From a virus, in IMG/VR virus record IMGVR_UViG_3300010883_014311, positions 1 to 21,102 of that record: 21,102 bases of DNA. The stretch is one strand, 5' to 3'. Under the pieces are notes generated by a model. That model saw only the letters and a list, made by a program, of their open reading frames with translations. It had not been told where the DNA came from and made no database searches. The translations under genes were made by a program, and so were the position numbers. This document shows positions 7,663 to 14,946 of the stretch, piece after piece (the stretch's first letter is position 1; the number at the start of each line of letters is the position of its first letter).

Positions 7663-8633
7663 GAAACGTAGACGATCACCTGTTCTCACAGAATCGTTGG
7701 CGGACTCTCCGCGTGAGGCGTGCGTCTCCGATCCTGCAAGCCTTCGCGGATTACTCTCCGGCTTCGTGGTGGGACTCCCGCTACCTGCCTTCACAGGGGG
7801 ATGAGTCTGACGTCAACATCCAGAGTATTTTCATCTCAGAGTACACATTCGCGACCCAAATCAACGTAGGCTACATGGAGAGTCACCCAAGGGTTGCGGT
7901 CTTCCACCGGCGAACACTGACCAGCGGAATCTACAACGAAGTCATCATCGGCTTTCCTGAGATTTCTCCCGTCTTCGTGGTTCCTCACCCGACTGAGGCT
8001 ACCCGCAATCCGTTGATGCCCTTGACTGAGTGGTGGCGAATGATTGCTGACGCTCGCGAGGGGACTATCCGCCTTGCCGTTGAGTCGCGTTCCGGCCAGC
8101 AGGAGTTGAGGCGGTTGGGTGTTGATCCGGTACTCTACCTACCCCCGATGGTTGGGCTGCCCCCGAAGTTTCGGGGCGAAGGGAAAACACCCAGCGACCA
8201 CTATCGGCTGCTGCTGTCTACGGAGTCGTATCCTCATCTGGATATCTTGCAGGCGATTCTCTCTGTTGATGAGTGGAGCAGCCCGGACGGTCGCCCTGTG
8301 AAGCTCATCCTTGCGCTGGGTGAGGGTCCGGGGTCCGTGCAAGAGACTTATCGGGATGGGCTGGTTGAGGCCGCAAATGAGTTGCTGGGCGAAGGTCGCG
8401 TTGAGGTGTGGGACTGGACGCTTCGAGAAAAGTTTTTGCGGCGGCTGAGTCGAGACGTTGATGGCTTGCTTATTCTTGACCGGGAGAGCGGAGCCAGCGT
8501 AGAGGCGAACGCCTTGAAGACACCCACGTTTGTGATCGAGGGCGAGAAGATAGTTCGGGTTGACGTGCCAGACTCAACACATCACCGCCGCGAGGCACGT
8601 CGAGCTTTTTGGAAGGGGTTGATTGATGGATGA
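7659..8633 (+). CDS. Probable GT-B-fold (GT4-like) glycosyltransferase
   Basis: The 324-residue protein starts with TTG 7659, overlapping the previous TGA, with GGTGGAGG 7 bases upstream. The second half has the feel of a GT4-type C-terminal domain: a SRSGQQELRRLGVDPVLYLPP segment (acceptor/donor-domain junction), then YRLLLSTESYPHLDILQAIL, VKLILALGEGPGS, a VEVWDW strand, and GLLILDRESGASVEANAL, which stands where GT4 enzymes carry their E-x7-E sugar-nucleotide motif. The exact motif is degenerate. It would transfer a sugar from a nucleotide-sugar in the host cytoplasm. A second glycosyltransferase gene follows one small gene later, which supports the call. An unrelated Rossmann-like protein is the alternative. 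Confidence 0.5.
   Translation: MRNVDDHLFSQNRWRTLRVRRASPILQAFADYSPASWWDSRYLPSQGDESDVNIQSIFISEYTFATQINVGYMESHPRVAVFHRRTLTSGIYNEVIIGFPEISPVFVVPHPTEATRNPLMPLTEWWRMIADAREGTIRLAVESRSGQQELRRLGVDPVLYLPPMVGLPPKFRGEGKTPSDHYRLLLSTESYPHLDILQAILSVDEWSSPDGRPVKLILALGEGPGSVQETYRDGLVEAANELLGEGRVEVWDWTLREKFLRRLSRDVDGLLILDRESGASVEANALKTPTFVIEGEKIVRVDVPDSTHHRREARRAFWKGLIDG
8161..8176 (+). other. Perfect intragenic inverted repeat
   Basis: CCCCGAAGTTTCGGGG is self-complementary around a four-base AGTT centre (six-base-pair stem). It lies inside the probable glycosyltransferase gene and encodes part of GLPPKFRGE. It could be a transcript hairpin, but no U-rich run follows, so it is not a terminator. Confidence 0.4.
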
Positions 8634-8997
8634 CGCGGCGAAGAAAGAGCAGAAGAAAAATCGTGTTCTCGCGAGGCGGAAAAAATTCCGTTTGGAAGAG
8701 TCAATGAAAAGGCGGCAATTCGACAAAAAAGCCAAGGGTCGAACGATCAAGTTGGCGGAAGAGGCTCCAGTTCCGGGGCGGAACGATCCTTGCCCCCTGC
8801 ACCCCGAACACAAGCTCAAGAAATGCCCACACGGTTGCTTGGATGTTTTCAAGCGGAATCGCTCGCGTCACGCGGGGGACGCAACTATCGTTCGGGTTGA
8901 AGACGGCGACAAGCGTAAGGGAAAAATTGGCACAGAGATTGACCCGGCGGCGGGTGCATTAACCGACTTGGCTCAAATTTCAGGGGACGGATTCTGA
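8626..8997 (+). CDS. Small SEC-C-like metal-binding protein
   Basis: The 123-residue protein starts at ATG 8626, where GGAAGGGG lies 7 bases upstream; a TTG three bases earlier is also in frame. The first 45 residues are extremely basic (Lys/Arg runs, helical). Residues about 48-67 read VPGRNDPCPLHPEHKLKKCP, followed by HGC, which strongly resembles the SEC-C zinc-binding motif (PGRNDPCPCGSGKKYKKCC) known from the SecA C-terminus and many small proteins. Here one Cys is replaced by His or Leu, so metal ligands could be Cys, His, Cys, and Cys. It overlaps the genes on both sides (TGA within eight bases at the start, TGATG at the end). A nucleic-acid or ribosome-linked adaptor role is possible; function unknown. 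Confidence 0.72.
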   Translation: MDDAAKKEQKKNRVLARRKKFRLEESMKRRQFDKKAKGRTIKLAEEAPVPGRNDPCPLHPEHKLKKCPHGCLDVFKRNRSRHAGDATIVRVEDGDKRKGKIGTEIDPAAGALTDLAQISGDGF

Positions 8998-9926
8998 TGG
9001 CGATAACGGATGGCATCGAGACGAAGTTGGGTCCGGGGCATTATCCCTTGGTAGTGTTCATCCGTGCGCATGAATTTCCCGAATTCGTCGCGGACACTGT
9101 TGACGCGATCCGTTATTACACGGAAGGGCCGGAGCCTCTCATCGTCGTCACCGTCGATCGGAACAAGCGGATCGAGGAAGCGATGCGACCGGCCTACCCC
9201 GACCTGCTGTACTACACCTCGCCGAACAACTGCGGGTGGGGTGGTGGTCTGTTTCGCCTGTACTGCGAAGCTGTGACGTGGCTCTGCCAAGAGAAGAAAA
9301 TCAGCTTCGACGTTTTGTGGAACATGGACTACGACCTGATTCCAATCAATCCCGGCTGGGACACCCACTTCGTTAAGAGGTTCCAGAACAAGCCGAGAAT
9401 TGGTCAACTGGGCAGGTACAACCCCAACTCGGCGTTCTGGAAACGCCGGATGCGAATGCAGTTGAACAAGCTGAAAAAGTGCTTTTCTGACCACGGGAAA
9501 CAGTGGCCGAAAAACTATAAGACCGGGGATCACGTCGCCGGAGCCTGTGGCGTATTCAAAGGCCAGTGCGTCGCGCAGATGCTTTCGCTGGGCCTGCTGG
9601 AGAGACCCTTCCGGGACTTGGGTGCCGTCTGTTCTCTGGCCGATGACCCGATGCTCTCCCTGATGGTCTCCGCCGCAGGGTATGAGTTCAAGGAAATGGG
9701 TGAAAAGGCCTACATCAAGTGGCGGATGGAAGAGGACTATCGCAAGCTACCGGGAAAGGGGTATATTCTCTACCACCCGACGAAGCTGGTTCCGGGCAAT
9801 CAGCCCTACTCAGCGAAGAGCGAACTGAAATGTCGGAATTTCTTTCGTAAGCTACGATCGCAAGAGCCGATCAAGATGCTGAGGGAGTCGCCGAGTACGG
9901 GTAAGCCGAACTCAATCCTTTGTTGA
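8997..9926 (+). CDS. GT-A-fold glycosyltransferase
   Basis: The 309-residue protein starts at ATG 8997, overlapping the previous TGA by one base. The GT-A pattern is visible: an N-terminal beta-alpha Rossmann part (YPLVVFIRAHEFPEFVADTV), VVTVDRN, NNCGWGGG, and the metal-binding motif MDYD (Asp111-Tyr-Asp113) in FDVLWNMDYDLIPINPGWD. Further on are GACGVFKG and ADDPMLSLMVSAAGYEFKEMG, matching the acceptor-side ED/DD element of such enzymes. It would transfer a sugar from a nucleotide donor with a divalent metal. No membrane segment is seen, so it acts in the cytoplasm on a soluble or virion-protein acceptor, or on a lipid-linked one. The end of the protein is basic. Confidence 0.7.
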   Translation: MAITDGIETKLGPGHYPLVVFIRAHEFPEFVADTVDAIRYYTEGPEPLIVVTVDRNKRIEEAMRPAYPDLLYYTSPNNCGWGGGLFRLYCEAVTWLCQEKKISFDVLWNMDYDLIPINPGWDTHFVKRFQNKPRIGQLGRYNPNSAFWKRRMRMQLNKLKKCFSDHGKQWPKNYKTGDHVAGACGVFKGQCVAQMLSLGLLERPFRDLGAVCSLADDPMLSLMVSAAGYEFKEMGEKAYIKWRMEEDYRKLPGKGYILYHPTKLVPGNQPYSAKSELKCRNFFRKLRSQEPIKMLRESPSTGKPNSILC

Positions 9927-9939
9927 GGAGTCTGCTGCG

Positions 9940-10599
9940 ATGGACGACAGGATGGCACAAGAGGATCAAAAGTCCGTTGCCGCTTCCATCTTTGGTGGGG
10001 GTTCAATGACGGAGAGTGCTGGCGGCGGCGTCCCAGATAACTCGGTAAGCCATCCAGACCGTCAGCATGTCATGGGCATTTTTGGGGAGTCTTCCCATGC
10101 AGTACCACAACAGGCCACGGCGAACGTCAATGGGGGCTTGGACCTTTCGGCGATTACGGCTCCTCAAGCGACTCCGGGACGACAGGGCATCCGCGAGGAC
10201 TTGGTACAGCAAGCGGCACAATCGCTTGTTCGGGATAAAAACGACGCCTTTCTCGCCATAACGAATACGATGACCCCGGATGAGATCAGCGTGACTCTCG
10301 CCACGGCTCGGCAGTGGAGACGGTCGGACCCGAATTGGCAGGACACCTTTCGTTCGGCCCCTGAGACGGGATTCAAGTTCATTGATCGCACTTCAGGCGC
10401 GCCAAAAAATAAGGTCAAGACAGCGAAGCCAAACAAGGCTGAGGCGCTGGCGAAGGAAATCTTGACCATGATGCGTGAGAACAAGTTGGACCCGGCAGAG
10501 ACCCCGAAGGTTGTTCGGACGCTCGTGAAGGACCGGGGCCTGACCATGACCGAGAGGCAACTGGCGATGTTCTCATCTGCCGTTGCTAACGCCTTATAG
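9940..10599 (+). CDS. Unknown 219-residue protein
   Basis: ATG 9940 has GAGGAG 9 bases upstream. The N-terminal 75 residues are Gly/Ser/Asn/Gln-rich and look disordered; they hold two similar segments, SIFGGGSMTES and GIFGESSHAV. The middle and end are helical (REDLVQQAAQSLVRDK; MTPDEISVTLATARQW; KAEALAKEILTMMRENKLD; LTMTERQLAMFSSAVANAL) with a Lys-rich linker. I recognise no family. It sits between the glycosyltransferase block and a candidate promoter, so it may be the last gene of its transcript. Confidence 0.75.
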   Translation: MDDRMAQEDQKSVAASIFGGGSMTESAGGGVPDNSVSHPDRQHVMGIFGESSHAVPQQATANVNGGLDLSAITAPQATPGRQGIREDLVQQAAQSLVRDKNDAFLAITNTMTPDEISVTLATARQWRRSDPNWQDTFRSAPETGFKFIDRTSGAPKNKVKTAKPNKAEALAKEILTMMRENKLDPAETPKVVRTLVKDRGLTMTERQLAMFSSAVANAL

Positions 10600-10611
10600 C
10601 GTGAATCAGGC

Positions 10612-10640
10612 TTGATTCCGGCTCTCCCACAGACTAAATT
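10612..10640 (+). promoter_or_regulatory. Candidate sigma-70-type promoter
   Basis: TTGATT (10612-10617), a 17-base spacer and TAAATT (10635-10640) lie in the 91-base gap before the gene at 10691. The fit to TTGACA/TATAAT is 4 of 6 in each box. The gap is unusually long for this window, which supports a regulatory role. Confidence 0.4.
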
Positions 10641-10690
10641 GTGGACCACGCTTTACAGGGAAAACTTTGGTCTTTGGGGAGGATACGCAC

Positions 10691-10936
10691 ATGGCTTCCA
10701 CTTCGGGTGTGGCTCTTACGGCAGGGGCTGTTATTGCGTTGTCGCGGTTGAAGGCGGGTTCCAAGCTGTCGCAGCAAAAAAACCGGACAAAGGTTTTGTG
10801 GGTTGGCACCGACGAGTCGCTGCATCACTTGACGTTTGCAAACCTACACAACGTGGACGCGATCAAAGAGATGAAGGGTCCGACTGGCTTTGCGACGTTC
10901 GGTCTCACCCCCAAGGGGAGACGCTTGGCGGGATGA
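10691..10936 (+). CDS. Unknown 81-residue protein
   Basis: ATG 10691 has GGGGAGG ending 8 bases upstream, so I prefer it to an in-frame TTG at 10667. The sequence starts with a small hydrophobic Gly/Ala/Val/Leu stretch (GVALTAGAVIALSRL), not long or strong enough for a clear membrane helix, then a basic region and a folded-looking part (KVLWVGTDESLHHLTFANL). No family is recognised. It follows a candidate promoter and its stop overlaps the next start (ATGA). Confidence 0.68.
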   Translation: MASTSGVALTAGAVIALSRLKAGSKLSQQKNRTKVLWVGTDESLHHLTFANLHNVDAIKEMKGPTGFATFGLTPKGRRLAG

Positions 10937-11373
10937 AGGAAACAAAGTCTGCGGACGCTACCCCGATCACCTGTCTCTGTCTGGAAACATTCCCTGACGG
11001 TGATCGGCCTTACGTCCACCTGACTCCGCCCTGCACGCTTGACGTTGAAGGCCGCACGGGGCCGTCCAGCATGGTCTGCTGTAACAAGTGCTGGAAAGAC
11101 ATGCCGATGTTTCAGCGGGCCGCTCTGTCCCTGCTGACAACCCCCACGAAAGACGGGGGCCTTGCTCTCGGCGCTCTGGCTCATGAGAGGTTTTGGCCGG
11201 ACTTACTTCGGACGTTCTCTGACAAGCCTTCTCCGTTGCCACCAGAGCCTGATGGCGATTATTTTGAGCAGGAAGAGCATTCACCCCCGATGAGTGCTAT
11301 TCCGGGTGATGAGGTGACAAGTATGATCGATCGACGGAACGCGGCTCGTGCCGGGGGGAAACTTGATGGCTGA
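10933..11373 (+). CDS. Cys-containing unknown protein with PPM motif
   Basis: The 146-residue protein starts at ATG 10933, overlapping the previous TGA; AAGGGGAG lies upstream. The same frame is open to 10612, but that part shadows the promoter and previous gene. Cysteines cluster in CLCLETF, PPCTLDV and MVCCNKCWKDM, suggesting a metal site or redox centre. The second half turns acidic and Pro-rich (PSPLPPEPDGDYFEQEEHSPPMSAIPGDE). The SPPM segment (bases 11281-11292) recurs in other proteins of this window and is discussed as a finding. The end overlaps the next gene by 8 bases. No family recognised. Confidence 0.72.
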   Translation: MKETKSADATPITCLCLETFPDGDRPYVHLTPPCTLDVEGRTGPSSMVCCNKCWKDMPMFQRAALSLLTTPTKDGGLALGALAHERFWPDLLRTFSDKPSPLPPEPDGDYFEQEEHSPPMSAIPGDEVTSMIDRRNAARAGGKLDG

Positions 11374-11749
11374 GATTCATATTCCGGGGCCGGGGCCGGA
11401 AGGCTTCAGAGTCCACATCCTGCGGACTGACACCGAGCAGGTTCTGATCGCTTTCGGTGTGGAGATCACGCACATTCCGATGCCTCCTCCGGTTGCATGG
11501 CAACTGGCGATGGCGATTCTGGAGAAGTGTCAAGAATTGGAGCCAGACTCCAAGCTCCAAATCCGTAAGCCATCCATCTCGCTACAGGTCTTCGAGAGGA
11601 AAGTTCTGCTCGAAGTGCGTAAAGCGACCAGCGAACTCCTGCTCTCACCTTCGGAAGGTCGTGAGTTGGTTTTTCGTTTGTGCCATGTTGCGGCGAGAGC
11701 CGTAGGCCGTGACCTGCCCGGCGACTTTCCACTGGAGAATCAGGCGTGA
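11366..11749 (+). CDS. Unknown 127-residue protein
   Basis: ATG 11366 is preferred because GGGGGGAA lies 5 bases upstream. The protein appears to be a compact alpha/beta domain: VHILRTDTEQVLIAFGVEITHIPMPP, a helix VAWQLAMAILEKCQEL, a second strand set (SISLQVFERKVLLEVRK) and a C-terminal helix. It shares a loose pattern with the protein at 6767 but identity is low. No family recognised. It overlaps both neighbours (8 bases at its start, GTGA at its end), so it is translationally coupled. Confidence 0.72.
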   Translation: MAEIHIPGPGPEGFRVHILRTDTEQVLIAFGVEITHIPMPPPVAWQLAMAILEKCQELEPDSKLQIRKPSISLQVFERKVLLEVRKATSELLLSPSEGRELVFRLCHVAARAVGRDLPGDFPLENQA

Positions 11750-12234
11750 ACGTCGAGCAACTTACGACGGTCCCAGACGGCCTTCGCGCCATGTACGTTG
11801 TTGTCGTGCGAGAAGATAGCGAGCAGGGCTATTCTACTCACATCATCGATCGGCTGGTCGACGCGGTCTGCATTCTCAATCTGGACGCGAACGACATTCG
11901 CACCACACCCGGCGAGAGGCAGGGAGCAAAGCGAGGACGTAAGTCCAAAATTGTTGGTGTCATAATGGAAGGGGCGGGGGAGCCTAAGCCTGCGTCCTTG
12001 GCGACTGGTTGGTTTGAGAGGCTGTACGGGGACGACTTGATTCAAGCGAAGTTTATCGGATACACCCGATCGGACCACACGGTCGACGAAATCATGATGG
12101 CCGTCGTTAAGGACAAGGACGAGGGTGTGGAGTTCCCAGAGGGGGAAGAAACCCCCACGATGCGTCAGACTCGGCGTTACTGGGCGAAGGTCACTCGTGA
12201 GGCTTTGGACGGGATCATAGGGCATGAAGATTGA
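11746..12234 (+). CDS. Unknown 162-residue protein
   Basis: GTG 11746 overlaps the previous TGA (GTGA), and GGAG lies 8 bases upstream. The protein looks like a folded alpha/beta domain (MYVVVVREDSEQGY; HIIDRLVDAVCILNLDAND) with a basic loop (ERQGAKRGRKSK), then KIVGVIMEG and a C-terminal helical tail with an acidic EFPEGEETP linker. No family recognised. It overlaps the glycosyltransferase at 12224 by 11 bases. Confidence 0.72.
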   Translation: MNVEQLTTVPDGLRAMYVVVVREDSEQGYSTHIIDRLVDAVCILNLDANDIRTTPGERQGAKRGRKSKIVGVIMEGAGEPKPASLATGWFERLYGDDLIQAKFIGYTRSDHTVDEIMMAVVKDKDEGVEFPEGEETPTMRQTRRYWAKVTREALDGIIGHED

Positions 12235-12925
12235 AGCCGTGGTTGTGTGTCGGGACTACGCGGATTTTCTCCACTACACTCTGCCGTGGACAAAGCAAGC
12301 TGTCGACAACTTGGTCATCGTCACGAGCGAAGAGGATGAGGAGACTCAGAGGGTCTGTGAGTTCCATGACGTCCGCTGCCTTGTGACGGACGCTTTCGAG
12401 AAATACCGGGGGGAGTTAAACAAGGGGGCCGCGATCAACGAGGGGCTGTCAACTCTCGACCGCAATGACTGGCTGCTTATTCTTGACGCGGATATCCTGA
12501 TTCCGCCCCACGTTCGTCCCTTCCTCGAATCTTCCGCGTTGAACACGAAAAGTCTGTACGGCGTGGATCGGCGGAACTGTGACGGTAAAGTGATCTTGGA
12601 TGAAGTCACGGGAGGATCATGGGGCTTCGATCACCTACCTCTGCTGGACCGTGTCAGCATTTACGGTGGTTATCCCCCCGTGGGTTACTTCCAGTTGTTT
12701 CATTCGTGCGAACACGGACACGCACCTTGGTACGATGAACTCTACCCCTACGCAGACAAGACGGACGCGGTTTTCGCGAAGAGCTTCAACATGCGGGGTT
12801 ACCTGAAAACATGGGTGGTTCATCTGGATAACGGCGGTCACGTCGGTGGTCAGAACTGGAAGGGCCGGGAGTCTCCCCGTTTCGTGACCAAAGCGGAAGT
12901 CACGCTTGACTTGAAAAAAGAGTAA
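12224..12925 (+). CDS. GT2-like glycosyltransferase
   Basis: The 233-residue protein is a small GT-A enzyme. It begins IEAVVVCRDYADFLHYTL (nucleotide-binding strand and helix), then LVIVTSEEDEET, a KGAAINEGL turn typical of GT2 enzymes, and the metal-binding DxD in WLLILDADILIPP (Asp88-Ala-Asp90). Later W/G motifs (GGSWGFDHLPLL, GYFQLFHS) are consistent with an acceptor pocket. It would add one sugar from a nucleotide donor in the cytoplasm. It is followed by the Pro/Gly-rich protein and a sulfotransferase, a context that suggests modification of a phage product. No membrane helix is seen. Confidence 0.74.
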   Translation: MKIEAVVVCRDYADFLHYTLPWTKQAVDNLVIVTSEEDEETQRVCEFHDVRCLVTDAFEKYRGELNKGAAINEGLSTLDRNDWLLILDADILIPPHVRPFLESSALNTKSLYGVDRRNCDGKVILDEVTGGSWGFDHLPLLDRVSIYGGYPPVGYFQLFHSCEHGHAPWYDELYPYADKTDAVFAKSFNMRGYLKTWVVHLDNGGHVGGQNWKGRESPRFVTKAEVTLDLKKE

Positions 12926-12940
12926 GGATAGGATTCGTCC

Positions 12941-13933
12941 ATGTCAGTTCCCCCGAACCGTATTGCGAAGTATCTGGATCAGCAGCCGGATGGAGACGAG
13001 AGGTTTCCTTACCCTTCGCCCCCGATGCCGATGCCCGCACCTCTGATGCCACCCCCGATAGCCCATCCGCCGCAACAACTACCGCCGCAGTTCACGCCGG
13101 GTGCGCCGTTGATGCCGTTCCAGCCTCATTTTTTTGCACCACCCCCGGTTGCGCCTCCGCAGGCTTATCAGCCACCTGAGTTGCAGGCGGCTCCCCCGGA
13201 CCAACATCCACCACCGCCTTACGGCGGTGACGGCGGGGGCGGTGACGGCGGGGGCGGTGACGGCGGGGGCGGTGACGGCGGTGACTGGAGCTTCCCCCCT
13301 TCCCCTCCGATGGGTCGCGGAAAGTTGGCGAATCCTTTTGTCACTCGTCACGTCACGACGGCGATGGTGGAAAACCCGATGTACGTCGTCGCTACGGTTC
13401 CGTTTTACGGTGAGAACGAAATTGCGTTGTGCAGCAACGCGGGCAACCCCCCACCAATTTGCATCGCTTATTGGGTCTTCCCTGTATCCTACGTGGAGAT
13501 TCAGGTCCGCCAATACTTTCACCCTCCCGGACCCTTTGCTACAGTTCCAGATAACGCTGCTGGCTGGCCGGATCATGATGAGGCAACCTTTCGCAAAATG
13601 GGTTGGCTGGCAAGCCCAGCCACAACTCACCGCTGGCCGGTATTCCAGTACGACCCCGCCGGGCAGATGGTCAACTTCGACGCATCCATTCTCGACACGC
13701 CTTACTCTGACTGGCGTCTGGGAACGGTAGATCGTTATGTACAACTGATAGGCGACGTTGTTGACAAACTCGCGGAAGACAGCCGGAAGATGTGGTTGCA
13801 TCCACCTTGGCTGAAGGGGATGCCGATGATGTATGCACCCTTCACCGGCCTGCCGTCTCTCTACTCGCAGGCTTTGGAGTACGGTTCTCCTCTCGTCTGT
13901 GCAACTCCCGGTTGGGAGAATATCGATGAGTAA
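12941..13933 (+). CDS. Pro/Gly-rich protein with GDGGG repeats, unknown
   Basis: The 330-residue protein starts at ATG 12941, with TAGGA 7 bases upstream. Residues 20-95 are very rich in Pro, with Met, Gln and Ala (MPMPAPLMPPP and similar). A Gly/Asp repeat follows, near residues 95-115. From about residue 125 the protein seems folded, with many aromatic residues (YVVATVPFYGENEIALC, CIAYWVFPVSYVEIQVRQYF), and a helical or loop-rich end. The disordered half resembles linkers or fibre-type extensions of virion proteins, but I find no recognised domain. It lies between a glycosyltransferase and a sulfotransferase, so it is a candidate acceptor for their products. That is inference from neighbourhood and composition only. 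Confidence 0.72.
   Translation: MSVPPNRIAKYLDQQPDGDERFPYPSPPMPMPAPLMPPPIAHPPQQLPPQFTPGAPLMPFQPHFFAPPPVAPPQAYQPPELQAAPPDQHPPPPYGGDGGGGDGGGGDGGGGDGGDWSFPPSPPMGRGKLANPFVTRHVTTAMVENPMYVVATVPFYGENEIALCSNAGNPPPICIAYWVFPVSYVEIQVRQYFHPPGPFATVPDNAAGWPDHDEATFRKMGWLASPATTHRWPVFQYDPAGQMVNFDASILDTPYSDWRLGTVDRYVQLIGDVVDKLAEDSRKMWLHPPWLKGMPMMYAPFTGLPSLYSQALEYGSPLVCATPGWENIDE
13223..13285 (+). repeat. Tandem 15-base repeat encoding GDGGG
   Basis: The unit GGTGACGGCGGGGGC is repeated exactly three times (13226-13270), then a partial, varied copy ends the array at 13285. It keeps the reading frame and encodes a Gly/Asp linker, five residues per unit. Identical units suggest recent slippage, so copy number may vary between relatives. 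Confidence 0.9.
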
Positions 13934-14651
13934 ACGCCGGGCGGTAATCCTTTCGAGTGTTCGCACCGGCTCAACGTGGTTGGGTGAGACGCTGGGACAA
14001 CATCCCGCTATCACTTACGACGAGGAGTTGTTGTTGGAAGGCCCAACGGTCGCGGGCAACACAGGGCCTGCCGTCAAACAGGCTTACGACGCAGACGAGG
14101 CTTGGAATTACATTCACAGTTTCGTGGACATGGCGACGACGTCATGGCATTTGTGGAAGCTGCAAAGCTACCAAGCGTTGGACCCCCCAATTATGGGTTT
14201 CACCGAGCGACTGGCTGCGGACAAGAAATTGGCTGTCATCTTCCTGCGAAGGGAAAACCTGTTTCACTGGTTCACGTCGATCAAGGTCAGTGAAAAGTTG
14301 AAGGTCTATACGAAGCGTGTTGGTGACGACCTTCCTGAAGTGGAGCCTTTCGAGATTGACGGCGATGAAATCGAACACGCCATGAAAGCGGAGTTGGCGT
14401 GGTGGGAGTTGGTCCATGACCTGTTTTCTTCACGACCCTGCTACATCGAAGCCTCTTACGAAATGATGTGCCACGACTACGAGGGTGAGTCGGCGAGGAT
14501 CATGCGGGAGATGCAGTTGAACGCGGTTTATGTGCAGACTCGATCGTTGAAGATGCAGACTCGTGACCCGAAGAGGTTGGTCACGAATTACGCTGATCTG
14601 TGCGTTCGGTTCTCACTGACCGAGTTTGCGAAGCACGGCTTCTATGGCTGA
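13926..14651 (+). CDS. Sulfotransferase (PAPS-dependent, Stf0/NodH-like)
   Basis: The 241-residue protein starts at ATG 13926, overlapping the previous gene by 8 bases, with GGGAGAA upstream. The 5'-phosphosulfate-binding loop is ILSSVRTGSTWLGE (residues 8-21), the classical sulfotransferase P-loop-like pattern. The 3'-phosphate region is VIFLRRENLFHWFTSIKVS (residues 104-122), with an Arg and a Ser in the expected places. The C-terminal part with SYEMMCHDYEGESARI and VTNYADLCVRF resembles the acceptor-side helices of bacterial Stf0/NodH-type enzymes. It would move sulfate from PAPS to a sugar hydroxyl in the cytoplasm. Its direct link to a glycosyltransferase and a repeat-rich protein is suggestive. 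Uncommon in phages as far as I know. Confidence 0.72.
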   Translation: MSKRRAVILSSVRTGSTWLGETLGQHPAITYDEELLLEGPTVAGNTGPAVKQAYDADEAWNYIHSFVDMATTSWHLWKLQSYQALDPPIMGFTERLAADKKLAVIFLRRENLFHWFTSIKVSEKLKVYTKRVGDDLPEVEPFEIDGDEIEHAMKAELAWWELVHDLFSSRPCYIEASYEMMCHDYEGESARIMREMQLNAVYVQTRSLKMQTRDPKRLVTNYADLCVRFSLTEFAKHGFYG

Positions 14652-14946
14652 ATTTATCGACCCGGAGAGGATTCGGCGGCTTTACCACTTTTTGGCGGAG
14701 AAGGGGGCAGAGGTTCCCCCTGAAGAGTTGGCGGCGCAGATAAAGCTGTTTTTCACGAAGGTGCAAGACGAGCTTGCGGTTGAAGGTGTCTGGTGGACGG
14801 CGTTGGAGTTGATCGCGTATTGCGAGCAACCGATCGTTATGACGGCCCTTCGCGCACACGCGGATTTTCGGAAAGAAAAAGAGGTAAGTTGGCAGGTGTA
14901 CGTTGACGTAATCACATCACTTGAGCGGGGAAAGTTTAAGCCATGA
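14644..14946 (+). CDS. Small helical protein, unknown
   Basis: The 100-residue protein starts at ATG 14644, overlapping the sulfotransferase by 8 bases; the ribosome-binding site is weak, so it is probably translated by coupling. It is almost entirely alpha-helical by pattern (IRRLYHFLAEKGAEVPPEEL, AQIKLFFTKVQDELAVEG, WTALELIAYCEQPIVMTAL). Its end overlaps ThyX by four bases (ATGA). No family recognised. Confidence 0.68.
   Translation: MAEFIDPERIRRLYHFLAEKGAEVPPEELAAQIKLFFTKVQDELAVEGVWWTALELIAYCEQPIVMTALRAHADFRKEKEVSWQVYVDVITSLERGKFKP

Noticed and set aside
8161-8176. Hairpin considered as a terminator
   Set aside because: It is intragenic with no U-run after it.
10612-10932. Upstream in-frame extension of the gene at 10933
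   Set aside because: It runs through the candidate promoter and another well-supported gene (10691), and lacks a ribosome-binding site.
13223-13285. Repeat array considered as a CRISPR
   Set aside because: Units are contiguous, with no spacers, and code for a Gly/Asp linker.
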